DNA of 32,938 bases from Thiobacillus sp. UBA6205. GTDB lineage: Bacteria > Pseudomonadota > Gammaproteobacteria > Burkholderiales > Thiobacillaceae. Of the stretch, positions 6,135-13,822 are shown piece by piece. Position numbers and translations under genes: made by a program. The DNA lies in assembly GCA_002421825.1 (NCBI GenBank), contig DISR01000025.1, forward strand, positions 8,805 through 41,742, written 5' to 3'. Position 1 is the stretch's first letter, and every line of letters begins with the position of its first letter. Below the pieces are notes generated by a model, which worked only from the letters and a program-made list of their open reading frames with translations, was not told the origin of the DNA and made no database searches.

Positions 6135-7055
6135 TGGTTGTTGATTGTTCTCACCCTGCCCACGCAGAACGCCACGGCGCGCATGCGCATCTGGCGTGGC
6201 CTGAAGAGCCTGGGGTGCGCAGCGTTGCGCGACGGTGCCTGGCTGTTGCCCGGAACCGTTGCCACGAGGCAGGGGATTGAAGCGCTGGCAGATGAAACCC
6301 GCGCGGCGGGCGGCACCGCATGGGTACTGCGGCTGGACGCGGAGGATGCCCAGTCGGCCGCATTCCGGGGAATGTTTGACCGCAGTTCCGAATACGCCGA
6401 TCTGTTGGCGGATATGGCTCACTTCGATCCGCTTGCCGAGAATGTCACGACCGCCAACAAGACCCTGAAGGCCTTGCGGCGCCGTTACGAAACCCTGGTC
6501 GAACAGGATTATTTCCCGGGCGCCGACAAGCTCGAGACGGAAGCGCGTCTGTTGACTCTCGAAGCCATGCTGATGTCCCGGCTTTCCCCCAACGAACCGC
6601 ATTTCCAGGACGGACGGCCCGAGCGTTTTTTGCTCGCTGACTTTCAGAAGCAGATTTGGGCCACCCGGCAGGATTTATGGGTGGACCGGCTGGCTTCCGC
6701 GTGGCTGATTCGTCGCTTCATCGACCGCCACGCGCGCTTCGTCTGGCTGGAGCGCGTTGAGGACTGCCCTGCAGAAGCGCTGGGGTTCGATTTCGACGGC
6801 GCGCGCTTCACCCACATCGGGCATCGCGTCACCTTCGAGACCCTGCTGGCGAGCTTCGGACTGGAAAACGACGCGGCCCTGATGCGCATCGGCACCATCG
6901 TCCATGCGCTGGACGTAGGGGGCGAGGCGCCCGAGGCCGCCGGTTTCGAGACGCTGCTGAAAGGCCTGAAGGCGCGCGTCAAGGATGACGACGCTTTGCT
7001 CAAGCAAGGCGGGCAGATGCTGGACGACTTATACGCAGTTTTCAACAGCCCCTGA
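6114..7055 (+). CDS. chrB: Chromate resistance regulator ChrB
   Basis: 313 residues, normal for full-length ChrB. The N-terminal ChrB domain (about residues 1-170) has the family opening WLLIVLTLPTQNATARMRIWRGLKSLGCAALRDGAWLLP, part of which suggests a winged-helix-like DNA-binding fold. The C-terminal ChrB domain (about 180-310) starts IWATRQDLWVDRLASAWLIRRFIDRHARFVWLE and is the module repeated in two later genes of this cluster. ChrB is required for chromate-induced expression of chrA in studied systems. The ATG at 6114 is chosen because it gives the usual short N terminus; it has no Shine-Dalgarno site and sits inside a dyad array. It is the first gene of a plus-strand operon and ends 15 bases before chrA. 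Confidence 0.9.
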   Translation: MTVDIATWLLIVLTLPTQNATARMRIWRGLKSLGCAALRDGAWLLPGTVATRQGIEALADETRAAGGTAWVLRLDAEDAQSAAFRGMFDRSSEYADLLADMAHFDPLAENVTTANKTLKALRRRYETLVEQDYFPGADKLETEARLLTLEAMLMSRLSPNEPHFQDGRPERFLLADFQKQIWATRQDLWVDRLASAWLIRRFIDRHARFVWLERVEDCPAEALGFDFDGARFTHIGHRVTFETLLASFGLENDAALMRIGTIVHALDVGGEAPEAAGFETLLKGLKARVKDDDALLKQGGQMLDDLYAVFNSP

Positions 7056-7070
7056 TTTGACTGGACCATC

Positions 7071-8408
7071 TTGACCACCCCGACCGAACGTCCCGCCCAC
7101 CCCAGCTTCTGGGAGGCCTTCAGATACTGGCTGAAGCTCGGCTTCATCAGCTTCGGCGGCCCCGCCGGGCAGATTTCCATCATGCATCAGGAACTGGTGG
7201 AAAAACACCGCTGGATTTCCGAGCGCCGCTTTCTGCACGCGCTGAATTACTGCATGGTGCTGCCCGGCCCCGAGGCGCAGCAGCTCGCCATCTACATCGG
7301 CTGGATGCTGCACCGCAGCTGGGGCGGCATCGTCGCTGGCGTGCTGTTCGTGCTGCCTTCGCTCTTCATTCTTGCCGGGCTCACCTATGTCTACATGGCC
7401 TTCGGTGATGTCACCTTCGTGCAGGGGGTGTTCAACGGCATCAAGCCGGCGGTGGTGGCCATCGTGGTGTTCGCGGCCTGGCGCATCGGTTCGCGCGCAC
7501 TGAAAAATATGCTGCTGTGGGCCTTCGCTGCGGCCTCGTTCATCGCCATTTTCGCCCTCGGTATTCCCTTCCCCTACATCGTTCTGGGCGCGGGCATTCT
7601 CGGCTTCATAGGCGGCAAGCTGGCGCCTGACCTGTTCAAGGTGGGCGGTGGACATGGCGCCTCGGAGAAACGGTTTGGCCCGGCACTCATCGATGACGAC
7701 ACGCCGCCGCCAGCCCATACCAAATTCAGGTTGGGTCGCCTGGTGATTCTGACCGGGCTGTTCGTCGCGCTGTGGGGCGCGGCGATGATGGCCCTGCCCG
7801 ACGGCACCCTCGCCGACATGGGCGAGTTCTTCACCAAGGCCGCACTGGTCACCTTCGGCGGCGCCTACGCCGTGCTGCCCTACGTCTACCAGGGCGGCGT
7901 GGAACATTATCAGTGGCTCACCGGCCCACAGATGATCGACGGCCTCGCGCTCGGCGAGACCACGCCGGGACCGCTCATCATGGTGGTCGCCTTCGTCGGC
8001 TTCGTCGGCGCCTGGACCAAGGAAATCTTCGGTCCCGATGCGCTGTTCCTGGCCGGTTTCGCGGGCGCTTCGGTGGCGACCTTCTTCACTTTCCTGCCCG
8101 GCTTTCTGTTCATCCTCATCGGCGCGCCGCTGGTGGAATCCACCCACGGCGACCTCAAGTTCACCGCGCCGCTCACCGGCATCACCGCCGCGGTGGTCGG
8201 TGTGATCCTCAATCTCGCGGTGTTCTTCGGCTGGCACGTCATCTGGCCGCGCGCCACCGAGGCCGCGCCATTCTCGGGCGGTTTCGAGTGGTTCTATGCC
8301 CTGATCTCCGTGGCGGCCTTCATCGCGCTGTGGAAATACAAGATGGACATCATGAAAGTGATCGGCGCCTGCGCCGCCATCGGCCTCGTCTACACCTACA
8401 TCGTTTGA
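7071..8408 (+). CDS. chrA: Chromate efflux transporter ChrA, two-domain type
   Basis: 445 residues, the usual length of long-chain CHR-family transporters, which expel chromate from the cytoplasm across the inner membrane. Two homologous halves are visible. The first has LKLGFISFGGPAGQISIMHQELVEKHRWISERRF and VLPGPEAQQLAIYIGW; the second has TKAALVTFGGAYAVLPYVYQG and LGETTPGPLIMVVAFVGF. About ten hydrophobic segments follow the expected pattern. The start is a TTG at 7071, 15 bases after chrB, with only a weak purine stretch; the next in-frame options would cut into the first domain. It is followed 10 bases later by the superoxide dismutase gene. Confidence 0.93.
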   Translation: MTTPTERPAHPSFWEAFRYWLKLGFISFGGPAGQISIMHQELVEKHRWISERRFLHALNYCMVLPGPEAQQLAIYIGWMLHRSWGGIVAGVLFVLPSLFILAGLTYVYMAFGDVTFVQGVFNGIKPAVVAIVVFAAWRIGSRALKNMLLWAFAAASFIAIFALGIPFPYIVLGAGILGFIGGKLAPDLFKVGGGHGASEKRFGPALIDDDTPPPAHTKFRLGRLVILTGLFVALWGAAMMALPDGTLADMGEFFTKAALVTFGGAYAVLPYVYQGGVEHYQWLTGPQMIDGLALGETTPGPLIMVVAFVGFVGAWTKEIFGPDALFLAGFAGASVATFFTFLPGFLFILIGAPLVESTHGDLKFTAPLTGITAAVVGVILNLAVFFGWHVIWPRATEAAPFSGGFEWFYALISVAAFIALWKYKMDIMKVIGACAAIGLVYTYIV

Positions 8409-8418
8409 GGAGTGAGCC

Positions 8419-9012
8419 ATGCCCTATGAACTGAAATCCCTGTCCTGCGACCCGGCAAAACTGTCCGGGCTGTCCGAAAAACTCATCGTCAGCCATTGGG
8501 AAAACAATTACGGCGGTGCAGTGAAACGCCTCAACGCCATCGAGCAAAAGCTTGCCGAACTCCAGTGGGCCAGTGCCCCGGTGTTCGAGATCAACGGCCT
8601 GAAGCGCGAAGAGATGATCGCCAGCGGCTCCATGATCCTGCACGAGGTCTACTTCGACTCACTGGGCGGCGCCGGCGGCGACCCAGCGAGCAAACTCAAG
8701 GCAGCCATCGAACGTGACTTCGGTTCGCTCGACGCCTGGCGCACCGAGTTCAGCGCCATGGGCAAGGCCCAAGGAGGTGGCTCCGGCTGGACCCTGCTGA
8801 CCTGGAGCCCACGTCGTGCCCGCTTGGTCAACGCCTGGGCCGCCGATCACGCCCACAACCTGGCCGGCGCCACACCGCTGATCGCCCTGGACATGTACGA
8901 ACACAGCTACCACATGGACTTCGGCGCCAAGGCCGGCGCCTATGTCGACGCCTTCATGCAAAACCTTTCCTGGACGGCCGCCGAGGCCACCTTCACCAAA
9001 CTGGGAGCCTGA
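8419..9012 (+). CDS. chrC: Fe/Mn-type superoxide dismutase (ChrC-like)
   Basis: 197 residues. It converts superoxide to peroxide and oxygen; in chr operons such as that of Cupriavidus metallidurans the ChrC product is a superoxide dismutase thought to handle radicals from chromate reduction. All four metal ligands are present: H26 (SHWENNYGG), H75 (ILHEVYFDSLGG), D158 and H162 (ALDMYEHSYHMDFG). There is no signal peptide, so it is cytoplasmic. The ATG at 8419 has a GAGGAG ribosome site about 6 bases upstream. It sits 10 bases after chrA and 4 bases before the rhodanese gene. Whether the metal is iron or manganese cannot be decided here. Confidence 0.92.
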   Translation: MPYELKSLSCDPAKLSGLSEKLIVSHWENNYGGAVKRLNAIEQKLAELQWASAPVFEINGLKREEMIASGSMILHEVYFDSLGGAGGDPASKLKAAIERDFGSLDAWRTEFSAMGKAQGGGSGWTLLTWSPRRARLVNAWAADHAHNLAGATPLIALDMYEHSYHMDFGAKAGAYVDAFMQNLSWTAAEATFTKLGA

Positions 9013-9016
9013 CGCC

Positions 9017-9334
9017 ATGGAACGCACCATCAAACCCGACACCCTGAAAACCGAACTGCTCGGCAAACTGATCTTGGATGTGCGTCGCATCGCCGACCGC
9101 GAGGCTGCGCCCGAGCACCTGCCTGGCGCGCAATGGAAGAATCCGGAGCAGCTTGCCGAATGGGCCGACAATTTGCCGAAAGGCCAGGACATCGTGCTCT
9201 ATTGCGCGCGCGGCGGCTCAGTGTCCAATAGCGTGGTCGATGCCCTGCAGGCCAAAGGCCTGCAGGCCCGCTTCATCGAAGGTGGAGTCGAGGGCTGGAA
9301 GGCGGCGGGCGGCGAAGTGGTAGCCAAGCCCTGA
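9017..9334 (+). CDS. chrE: Single-domain rhodanese (ChrE-like)
   Basis: 105 residues. A single rhodanese domain with the active-site loop YCARGGSVSN (C63), suited to carry a persulfide and move sulfane sulfur. The opening LGKLILDVRRIADREAAPEHLPGAQW and the closing FIEGGVEGWKAAGG are typical of the fold. In chr operons ChrE is a rhodanese-type protein proposed to deal with chromium-thiol products. The start at 9017 removes an in-frame upstream extension that overlaps the dismutase gene. It follows the dismutase by 4 bases and shares the operon. There is no signal peptide. Confidence 0.88.
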   Translation: MERTIKPDTLKTELLGKLILDVRRIADREAAPEHLPGAQWKNPEQLAEWADNLPKGQDIVLYCARGGSVSNSVVDALQAKGLQARFIEGGVEGWKAAGGEVVAKP

Positions 9335-9426
9335 AGCGGGGAGAAGCAGACATGGCGCATACCGACAGGCACATCGAGATCAGGGATGGAAACCGCCCCC
9401 GCTCACGCCACCAGGAGACCGAGCCC

Positions 9427-10365
9427 ATGACCCGACTGTTTCGCGCACTCGCCTTTCTGTCGATGACATTGGCAGCGACGCTCGCCCACGCCGACATGCT
9501 GCCCGCGCCCCGGCAGGTGTCGGCCCATGCATGGGCCTGGATCGGCCCCTACGATGGTCCGACGCGCGCGAATCGGGGGTTCCGCATGAACCTGGGTTTC
9601 GTCGTCGGCAAGGAGGCCGTGGCCGTCATCGACAGCGGCTATTCGCCCGACATGGCCGAGGCGATGCTGCGCCAGATTCGCGCACGCTCGGCGCTGCCGG
9701 TGCGTCACGTCATCAACACCAACTCGCAGCCCCATCGCTTTCTCGGCAACGACGTCTTTCGCCAGGCCGGTGCCCGCGTCCTCGCGGGCCGGGAGGCGGC
9801 CGAACGCATGGCACAGGACGGCGCCATGATGGCCAACGCGGCGGCCGGCATTCTCGGCGTTGCCGGCCTGTCCGTGCCGGCTGCGCCCGACCGTCTGCTC
9901 GGCGCGGGGGAATCCGTCGACCTCGATCTCGGCGGCGGCATCGTGCTGCGCGTGCGCCACGCCGGCACGGCCCACACCAAGGGCAGCCTGGTCGCAGAGG
10001 TGCTTCCCGACCGCACCGTGTTCGCCGGCGACATCCTTTATGGCGGCCGGCTGCCGGCCCTGGTTCCGGACGGCAGCGTCAAGGGCTGGCTGGAAGCCTA
10101 CGAATCGCTGCGTACCGGCGACGCTGCCCTCTTCGTCCCCGGCCATGGCCAGCCCGGCCCTCTGGCCGCCTTCGACCATCCGACGCGCGACTATCTGGCA
10201 CGGATCAAACACCACATGGACGAAGCGGTGAAAAAGGGCACGGACATCGAATCGGCCAAGTCGGGCTTCGACGCCTCGGCCTGGAGGTCACTTGCCAACT
10301 TCATCGAGTTGAACGGCCGCAACGCCTATCAGTCCTATCAGGAAAGCGAAGCCGAAGGCTTCTGA
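9427..10365 (+). CDS. Exported metallo-beta-lactamase-fold protein with altered metal site
   Basis: 312 residues from the chosen start. MTRLFRALAFLSMTLAATLA looks like a signal peptide, cleaved after AHA, and AGGAG lies about 9 bases upstream. An ATG at 9352 with its own GGGGAG site is an alternative that would bury the signal. The mature protein follows the metallo-beta-lactamase fold: FVVGKEAVAVIDSGYS, then HAGTAHTKGS, FAGDILYGG and VPGHGQP, which carry later ligands. The usual HxHxDH motif is replaced by NSQPHR (in VINTNSQPHRFLGN), so the Zn1 site is lost and hydrolase activity is doubtful. Its place inside the chr operon suggests a periplasmic redox or sulfur-related role, but none can be assigned. 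Confidence 0.82.
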   Translation: MTRLFRALAFLSMTLAATLAHADMLPAPRQVSAHAWAWIGPYDGPTRANRGFRMNLGFVVGKEAVAVIDSGYSPDMAEAMLRQIRARSALPVRHVINTNSQPHRFLGNDVFRQAGARVLAGREAAERMAQDGAMMANAAAGILGVAGLSVPAAPDRLLGAGESVDLDLGGGIVLRVRHAGTAHTKGSLVAEVLPDRTVFAGDILYGGRLPALVPDGSVKGWLEAYESLRTGDAALFVPGHGQPGPLAAFDHPTRDYLARIKHHMDEAVKKGTDIESAKSGFDASAWRSLANFIELNGRNAYQSYQESEAEGF

Positions 10366-10376
10366 AGGGAAATGCC

Positions 10377-10859
10377 ATGAAATGGATCACGCGCGAACGC
10401 CCCAAGGTGGATCGTCTGGCCTGCACCTGGCTGATCCACCGCTTCATCGACCGGGAGCCAGAATTTCTGTTCGTGCCCCGCGAGCGCGTGCTGGCCGAGA
10501 CCGAGCGGGTCGGTGCCATCCCCTATGACATGCCGGGTGTCGAGCTTGGACATTCCGGTCCTTTGTGCAGCTTCGACGCCTTTTTGGAGAAGTACCGTCT
10601 CGACGATCCGGCGCTCAAGCGCATGGCCCAGATCGTGCGGGGCGTCGACACGCACTACCCCGACCTGGCGGCCGAGACCTCCGGACTCAAGGCCGTCGTG
10701 CTGGGGCTCAACGCCAACATCGCCGACGACCGGGAACTCGTCGTCCGCAGCCGGCCGATATACGACGCCCTGTACGCCTGGTGCGACCGGCTGGTACGCC
10801 CGCCGCAGGGCATCCTGGGCGGCATCGCGCGCCTCTTCATGAAAGGAGAATCGAGATGA
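10377..10859 (+). CDS. Stand-alone ChrB C-terminal domain protein, copy 1
   Basis: 160 residues. It is homologous to the C-terminal half of the ChrB at 6114-7055 (compare WITRERPKVDRLACTWLIHR with the WATRQDLWVDRLASAWLIRR block there) and lacks the N-terminal DNA-binding half. Conserved blocks are ACTWLIHRFIDREPEFLFVP, GVELGHSGPLCSFDAF, and a late helical part with several Asp/His. Genes of this kind are annotated as chromate resistance proteins; their biochemical role is not known to me. AAGGGAA precedes the ATG by about 7 bases. Its TGA overlaps the ATG of the next copy (ATGA), so the two are translationally coupled. Confidence 0.85.
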   Translation: MKWITRERPKVDRLACTWLIHRFIDREPEFLFVPRERVLAETERVGAIPYDMPGVELGHSGPLCSFDAFLEKYRLDDPALKRMAQIVRGVDTHYPDLAAETSGLKAVVLGLNANIADDRELVVRSRPIYDALYAWCDRLVRPPQGILGGIARLFMKGESR

Positions 10860-11281
10860 AATGGATCACCCGCGAACGCCCCAAGATAGACCGCATCGCC
10901 TGCCCGTGGCTGGTGGCGCGCTTCATCGACAAGGATGCCGAGTTCATCTATGTCCCGCGCGACATGGTGATGCCGGAGGCCGAACGCCTGGGTGCCACGC
11001 CCTTCGACGTTCCCGGTGTTGAGCTGGGCCATCACGGGCCATTGTGCAGCTTCGACGCCTTCATCAGAAAATATGCACTCAACGATCCAGCACTGGAGCG
11101 GCTGGCCCTCATCGTGCGCGGCGCCGACACCGATGCACCGGAGCTGGCGCCCGAGGCTGCCGGCTTGGTTGCCCTGTCCTGGGGCCTCAACCACAACCAT
11201 CAGGACGACCACGAACTGCTCGCCCAGGGCATGGTGATGTACGACGCGCTCTATGACTGGTGTACTCGTTCATCCAGCTAA
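10856..11281 (+). CDS. Stand-alone ChrB C-terminal domain protein, copy 2
   Basis: 141 residues, a clear tandem duplicate of the preceding gene: both begin MKWITRERPK and share GVELGH-GPLCSFDAF and the DPAL(K/E)R region. It lacks the final 15-20 residues of copy 1 and ends YDWCTRSSS. It differs near the third helix by NHNHQDDHELLAQ where copy 1 has NANIADDRELVVR, which adds histidines and could alter metal or oxyanion binding. A GGAGAA ribosome site lies inside the end of copy 1. It is the last gene of the island; no clear terminator follows before the TonB-like gene. Confidence 0.85.
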   Translation: MKWITRERPKIDRIACPWLVARFIDKDAEFIYVPRDMVMPEAERLGATPFDVPGVELGHHGPLCSFDAFIRKYALNDPALERLALIVRGADTDAPELAPEAAGLVALSWGLNHNHQDDHELLAQGMVMYDALYDWCTRSSS

Positions 11282-11358
11282 AGTGCCTGCACGGTTTGCC
11301 CGGTTCTCGACGTTTTGCGACGCAGCCTTCACCACAGCATTGCTCTTCTTGCATTCAG

Positions 11359-11379
11359 TATTCCCCTGATGTGGGAATA
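11359..11379 (+). promoter_or_regulatory. Stem-loop covering the ribosome site of the TonB-like gene
   Basis: Perfect 7-bp arms TATTCCC and GGGAATA with a 7-base loop end exactly at the ATG (11380). The right arm is the only ribosome-site-like sequence (GGGAA). In RNA the stem would hide it, so this may be a translational switch; as DNA it could be an operator. Confidence 0.4.
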
Positions 11380-12192
11380 ATGGGCACGTTGCGCCGATCT
11401 CGGCGAGGTTTTTTCATTGCGTTTGTCATATCGCTGTCCTTGCACGCCAGTCTGTTGCCATCATGGTGGGGCAAGCCGAAGCCGCCCGCACCCGAAGAAC
11501 CCTTGCAGGTGCGCCTGAGGGTTGCGCCCGAGGTGAAACCGCCGCCCTCCAAACCACGGCAGGCCAAGCCAATCAAACCCGCCAGGCCACAGACCGTGCC
11601 TGAAATTCCGCCGAGCCCCGCTCAGGAGAAGGCGCCGGCATCCATGCCGGCGCCGCCCGCGCCTACGGCTGAGGAATGGCAATTGGCTTCAACCTATACG
11701 CCCAGGAACAGCAAGCGTTATCGCCACACATGGGGACGGCAGGTTCGCAGCATGATGGGAACGGCCGTTGAGGGACCTGACCAGGGGGCAGTTCGGTTCC
11801 GCATCGAGATCGCGCCTGACGGAAAGCTTGCCAAGGTGGAAGAGCTTTGGTCAACCTCGGAGATGGCCTCGAAGCTCGCTTGGGAGGCGATCCGGAATCT
11901 GCCGCCACTGCCGCCAATCCCTACGGGAAAACCGCTCATCTTCGAGCAGACCATCTCCTTCCAGCCCTACGAGACGGGCTGGCCACCCAGCTACAAGCTT
12001 GACTGCTTGCCGGAGCCCCTGCCTTTCAATAACCCGTTCGCGTGGAACGGTTCATCCCCGCCCAAAGTGGCGACACGGGAGCATCGCCCCCCTCCGCCAG
12101 ATGGGTGCCCGCCTGATTCCACCGAGGACACGATCGAAGAAGAAGAAAGATCGTTCAAACGCCAGTTGGATCAATGGCGGTGGGGGCGTTGA
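11380..12192 (+). CDS. TonB-like energy-transducer protein
   Basis: 270 residues. TonB proteins link the proton motive force to outer-membrane receptors. Order of parts: basic N terminus (MGTLRRSRR), one membrane anchor (about residues 10-28, FFIAFVISLSLHASLLPSWW), a Pro-rich periplasmic stretch with Lys-Pro repeats (about 31-97), and a TonB C-terminal-like domain (about 120-205, with VRFRIEIAPDGKLAKVEELW and WEAIRNLPPLPPIPTGKP). About 60 further residues follow, Pro-rich then acidic, ending FKRQLDQWRWGR, which is longer than usual. No ExbB/ExbD lies nearby. The start at 11380 precedes the basic/TM segment; an upstream ATG at 11260 would overlap the previous gene. Its codon use seems less GC-biased than its neighbours', and it abuts an IS remnant. 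Confidence 0.75.
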   Translation: MGTLRRSRRGFFIAFVISLSLHASLLPSWWGKPKPPAPEEPLQVRLRVAPEVKPPPSKPRQAKPIKPARPQTVPEIPPSPAQEKAPASMPAPPAPTAEEWQLASTYTPRNSKRYRHTWGRQVRSMMGTAVEGPDQGAVRFRIEIAPDGKLAKVEELWSTSEMASKLAWEAIRNLPPLPPIPTGKPLIFEQTISFQPYETGWPPSYKLDCLPEPLPFNNPFAWNGSSPPKVATREHRPPPPDGCPPDSTEDTIEEEERSFKRQLDQWRWGR

Positions 12193-12194
12193 AT

Positions 12195-12374
12195 GGAATC
12201 GGTGGACTCTTGAGGCAGTGTTTCCCGAAGGGAACTGACATCTCGGCCTACTCGCAGGCCAAACTCAACGCTGCCGCACGCCAATTGAATCAACGCCCAA
12301 GAAAAACCTTAAACCATGAAACACCCGCACAACAATTTCACCAACTTGTTGCGTCGATCGGTTGAATCCACGGT
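12195..12374 (+). mobile_element. 3' remnant of an IS30-family insertion sequence
   Basis: The frame carries LLRQCFPKGTDISAYSQAKL and RQLNQRPRKTLNHETPAQ, the well-known C-terminal part of IS30-family DDE transposases (usual form NGLLRQYFPKGTD...LNxRPRKTLG). Only about 55 residues remain, ending VASIG at 12365. Just after lies GTTGCGTCGATCGGTTGAAT (from 12348), which resembles the right terminal inverted repeat of IS30 elements. The catalytic DDE core and the left end are missing, so it cannot move. It begins within a few bases of the stop of the TonB-like gene. Confidence 0.8.
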
Positions 12375-12532
12375 ACCTGGCTGACCTAAGTGACACGGTA
12401 CGCCAACGACGGCTTAGGCGCCGAACAAGAGACACTCAGGCCACTCAGCCTGTACTCCACTTCTGGCCGGTTGCTGCCTTGCCAACATCATCAAGCAGAC
12501 TGAATCGCGTTCGGCACCCCCTTCATGCCACC
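12375..12532. other. Gap between IS remnant and MFS gene
   Basis: I see no gene here. It holds a direct repeat of CGGTAC (12371-12376 and 12396-12401) next to the IS end, and no clear terminator for the minus-strand MFS gene. Confidence 0.4.
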
Positions 12533-13822
12533 TTAGTCATCCGCGCCAAACCTCAACCGGCAATAACTCTCCTGCGTCAGCGCCACGCTGACCACCCCCA
12601 CCAGCGCGCTGACCGCCAGCCACAAGAACGCCGCATGGTAGGCGGCGGCATCGTAGATGCGCACGCCTTCGAGCATGGCGCCCTTCCAGTTTCTATCGAG
12701 TATCCAGCCCATGCCGCTTTGCTGGATGGCGGCGAAGCCGAGCACGGACATGTTGACCACGCCGGCCACGGTGCCGGATGCGCCGGGGTGGTTGACCTCG
12801 CGCGCGAAGGCGAAGCCGATGATGAGGCCGCCGGCCGAGAAGCCGATGCTGGCGAACAGCAGAGTGCGCAGCCCCGACGACAAATCGTCGAACAGCAGGA
12901 AAGTCGCCCAGCAAAGCGCGTTGACGATGGTCGCGCCAAGATAAGGCAGCTTGCGCCGGCCGATGCGGTCGGACAGCGCGCCCAGCAGCGGGCCGCCGAT
13001 GGCGAAGCCGATGAGCATGGCGGTGGTGTAGCCCGCCGCCTGACTGCGTTCCATGCCGTGCACCTGCACCAGATAGGGCACGCCCCACAGGCCGGCGAAG
13101 GTGAGCACGGGTGCGGCGATCAGGCCGCCGGCCATGAACAACGGCCAGGTCTCGCGCTGGGCGATGACGAGTTTCAGGCTGCGCGAGGCGCTCATGTCAT
13201 TGAAGGCCTCGGGATGCGCGTGGGTGGCGTAGCCGCGTTCGCCGGGGTCGTCGCGCACCCACAGCCAGACCATGCCGGCAAGCAGCAGCGTGACCGCCGC
13301 GCAGATCAGCATGGCCATGCGCCAGCCCATGCCGGCCACCGCTTCGGACAGCGGCACGCCGGCGAGGATGCCGCCGAGGTTGCCGACCAGCAAGGAAACC
13401 CCGGTCACGGTGGCGAAGCGGTTGGCGGGGAACCAGTGGCCGGCGAGCTTCATGCAGGCGACGAAGGCGACCGCGACCGAGGCGCCGACGAGGCCGCGAC
13501 CGACGTACGCGAGCCACAGACTGTCGGCCAGGGCGAACAGGAAGATGCCGAGCGCGGCGGCGACGGCCGCCAGCGCGCCCACGCGGCGCGGGCCGATGGC
13601 GTCGGACATCAGGCCGCTGGGAATCTGCATGGCGGCGTAAGTGTAGAAGTAGATGGCGGAAAGATTGCCGAGCAGGGTGGCGGCGATGTTGAAGTCGCGC
13701 ATCAGCTCGTCCACCATCACCGCCGGGGCGACGCGCTGGAAGAAGCCGACGAAGTAGAGGCTGGCGAGCAGGCCCCAGGTCAGCCAGGCAAGCGAAACCG
13801 GCGGCAGGCGGCTGTGCTTCAC
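12533..13822 (-). CDS. MFS transporter linked to the lut operon
   Basis: 429 residues with about twelve hydrophobic segments, an inner-membrane major facilitator. MFS signatures are visible: GLMSDAIGPRRVGAL after TM2 and ALSDRIGRRKLPYLG in the second half. The start is GTG at 13822, overlapping the lutC stop (GTGA), so it is the last gene of the lutABC operon. This suggests import of a lactate-like or other small organic acid, in place of the LctP/LutP lactate permease often found with LutABC. Substrate is inferred only from context. Confidence 0.85.
   Translation of the reverse strand: MKHSRLPPVSLAWLTWGLLASLYFVGFFQRVAPAVMVDELMRDFNIAATLLGNLSAIYFYTYAAMQIPSGLMSDAIGPRRVGALAAVAAALGIFLFALADSLWLAYVGRGLVGASVAVAFVACMKLAGHWFPANRFATVTGVSLLVGNLGGILAGVPLSEAVAGMGWRMAMLICAAVTLLLAGMVWLWVRDDPGERGYATHAHPEAFNDMSASRSLKLVIAQRETWPLFMAGGLIAAPVLTFAGLWGVPYLVQVHGMERSQAAGYTTAMLIGFAIGGPLLGALSDRIGRRKLPYLGATIVNALCWATFLLFDDLSSGLRTLLFASIGFSAGGLIIGFAFAREVNHPGASGTVAGVVNMSVLGFAAIQQSGMGWILDRNWKGAMLEGVRIYDAAAYHAAFLWLAVSALVGVVSVALTQESYCRLRFGADD

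Noticed and set aside
7029..8420. A 463-codon minus-strand frame opposite chrA
   Set aside because: It mirrors chrA; the product is Gly/His/Glu-rich without domain signals, whereas ChrA has complete membrane and family motifs.
9352..9426. Earlier start of the metallo-beta-lactamase-fold gene
   Set aside because: It has a fair ribosome site, but it would place 25 polar residues in front of a clear signal peptide; the ATG at 9427 is preferred.
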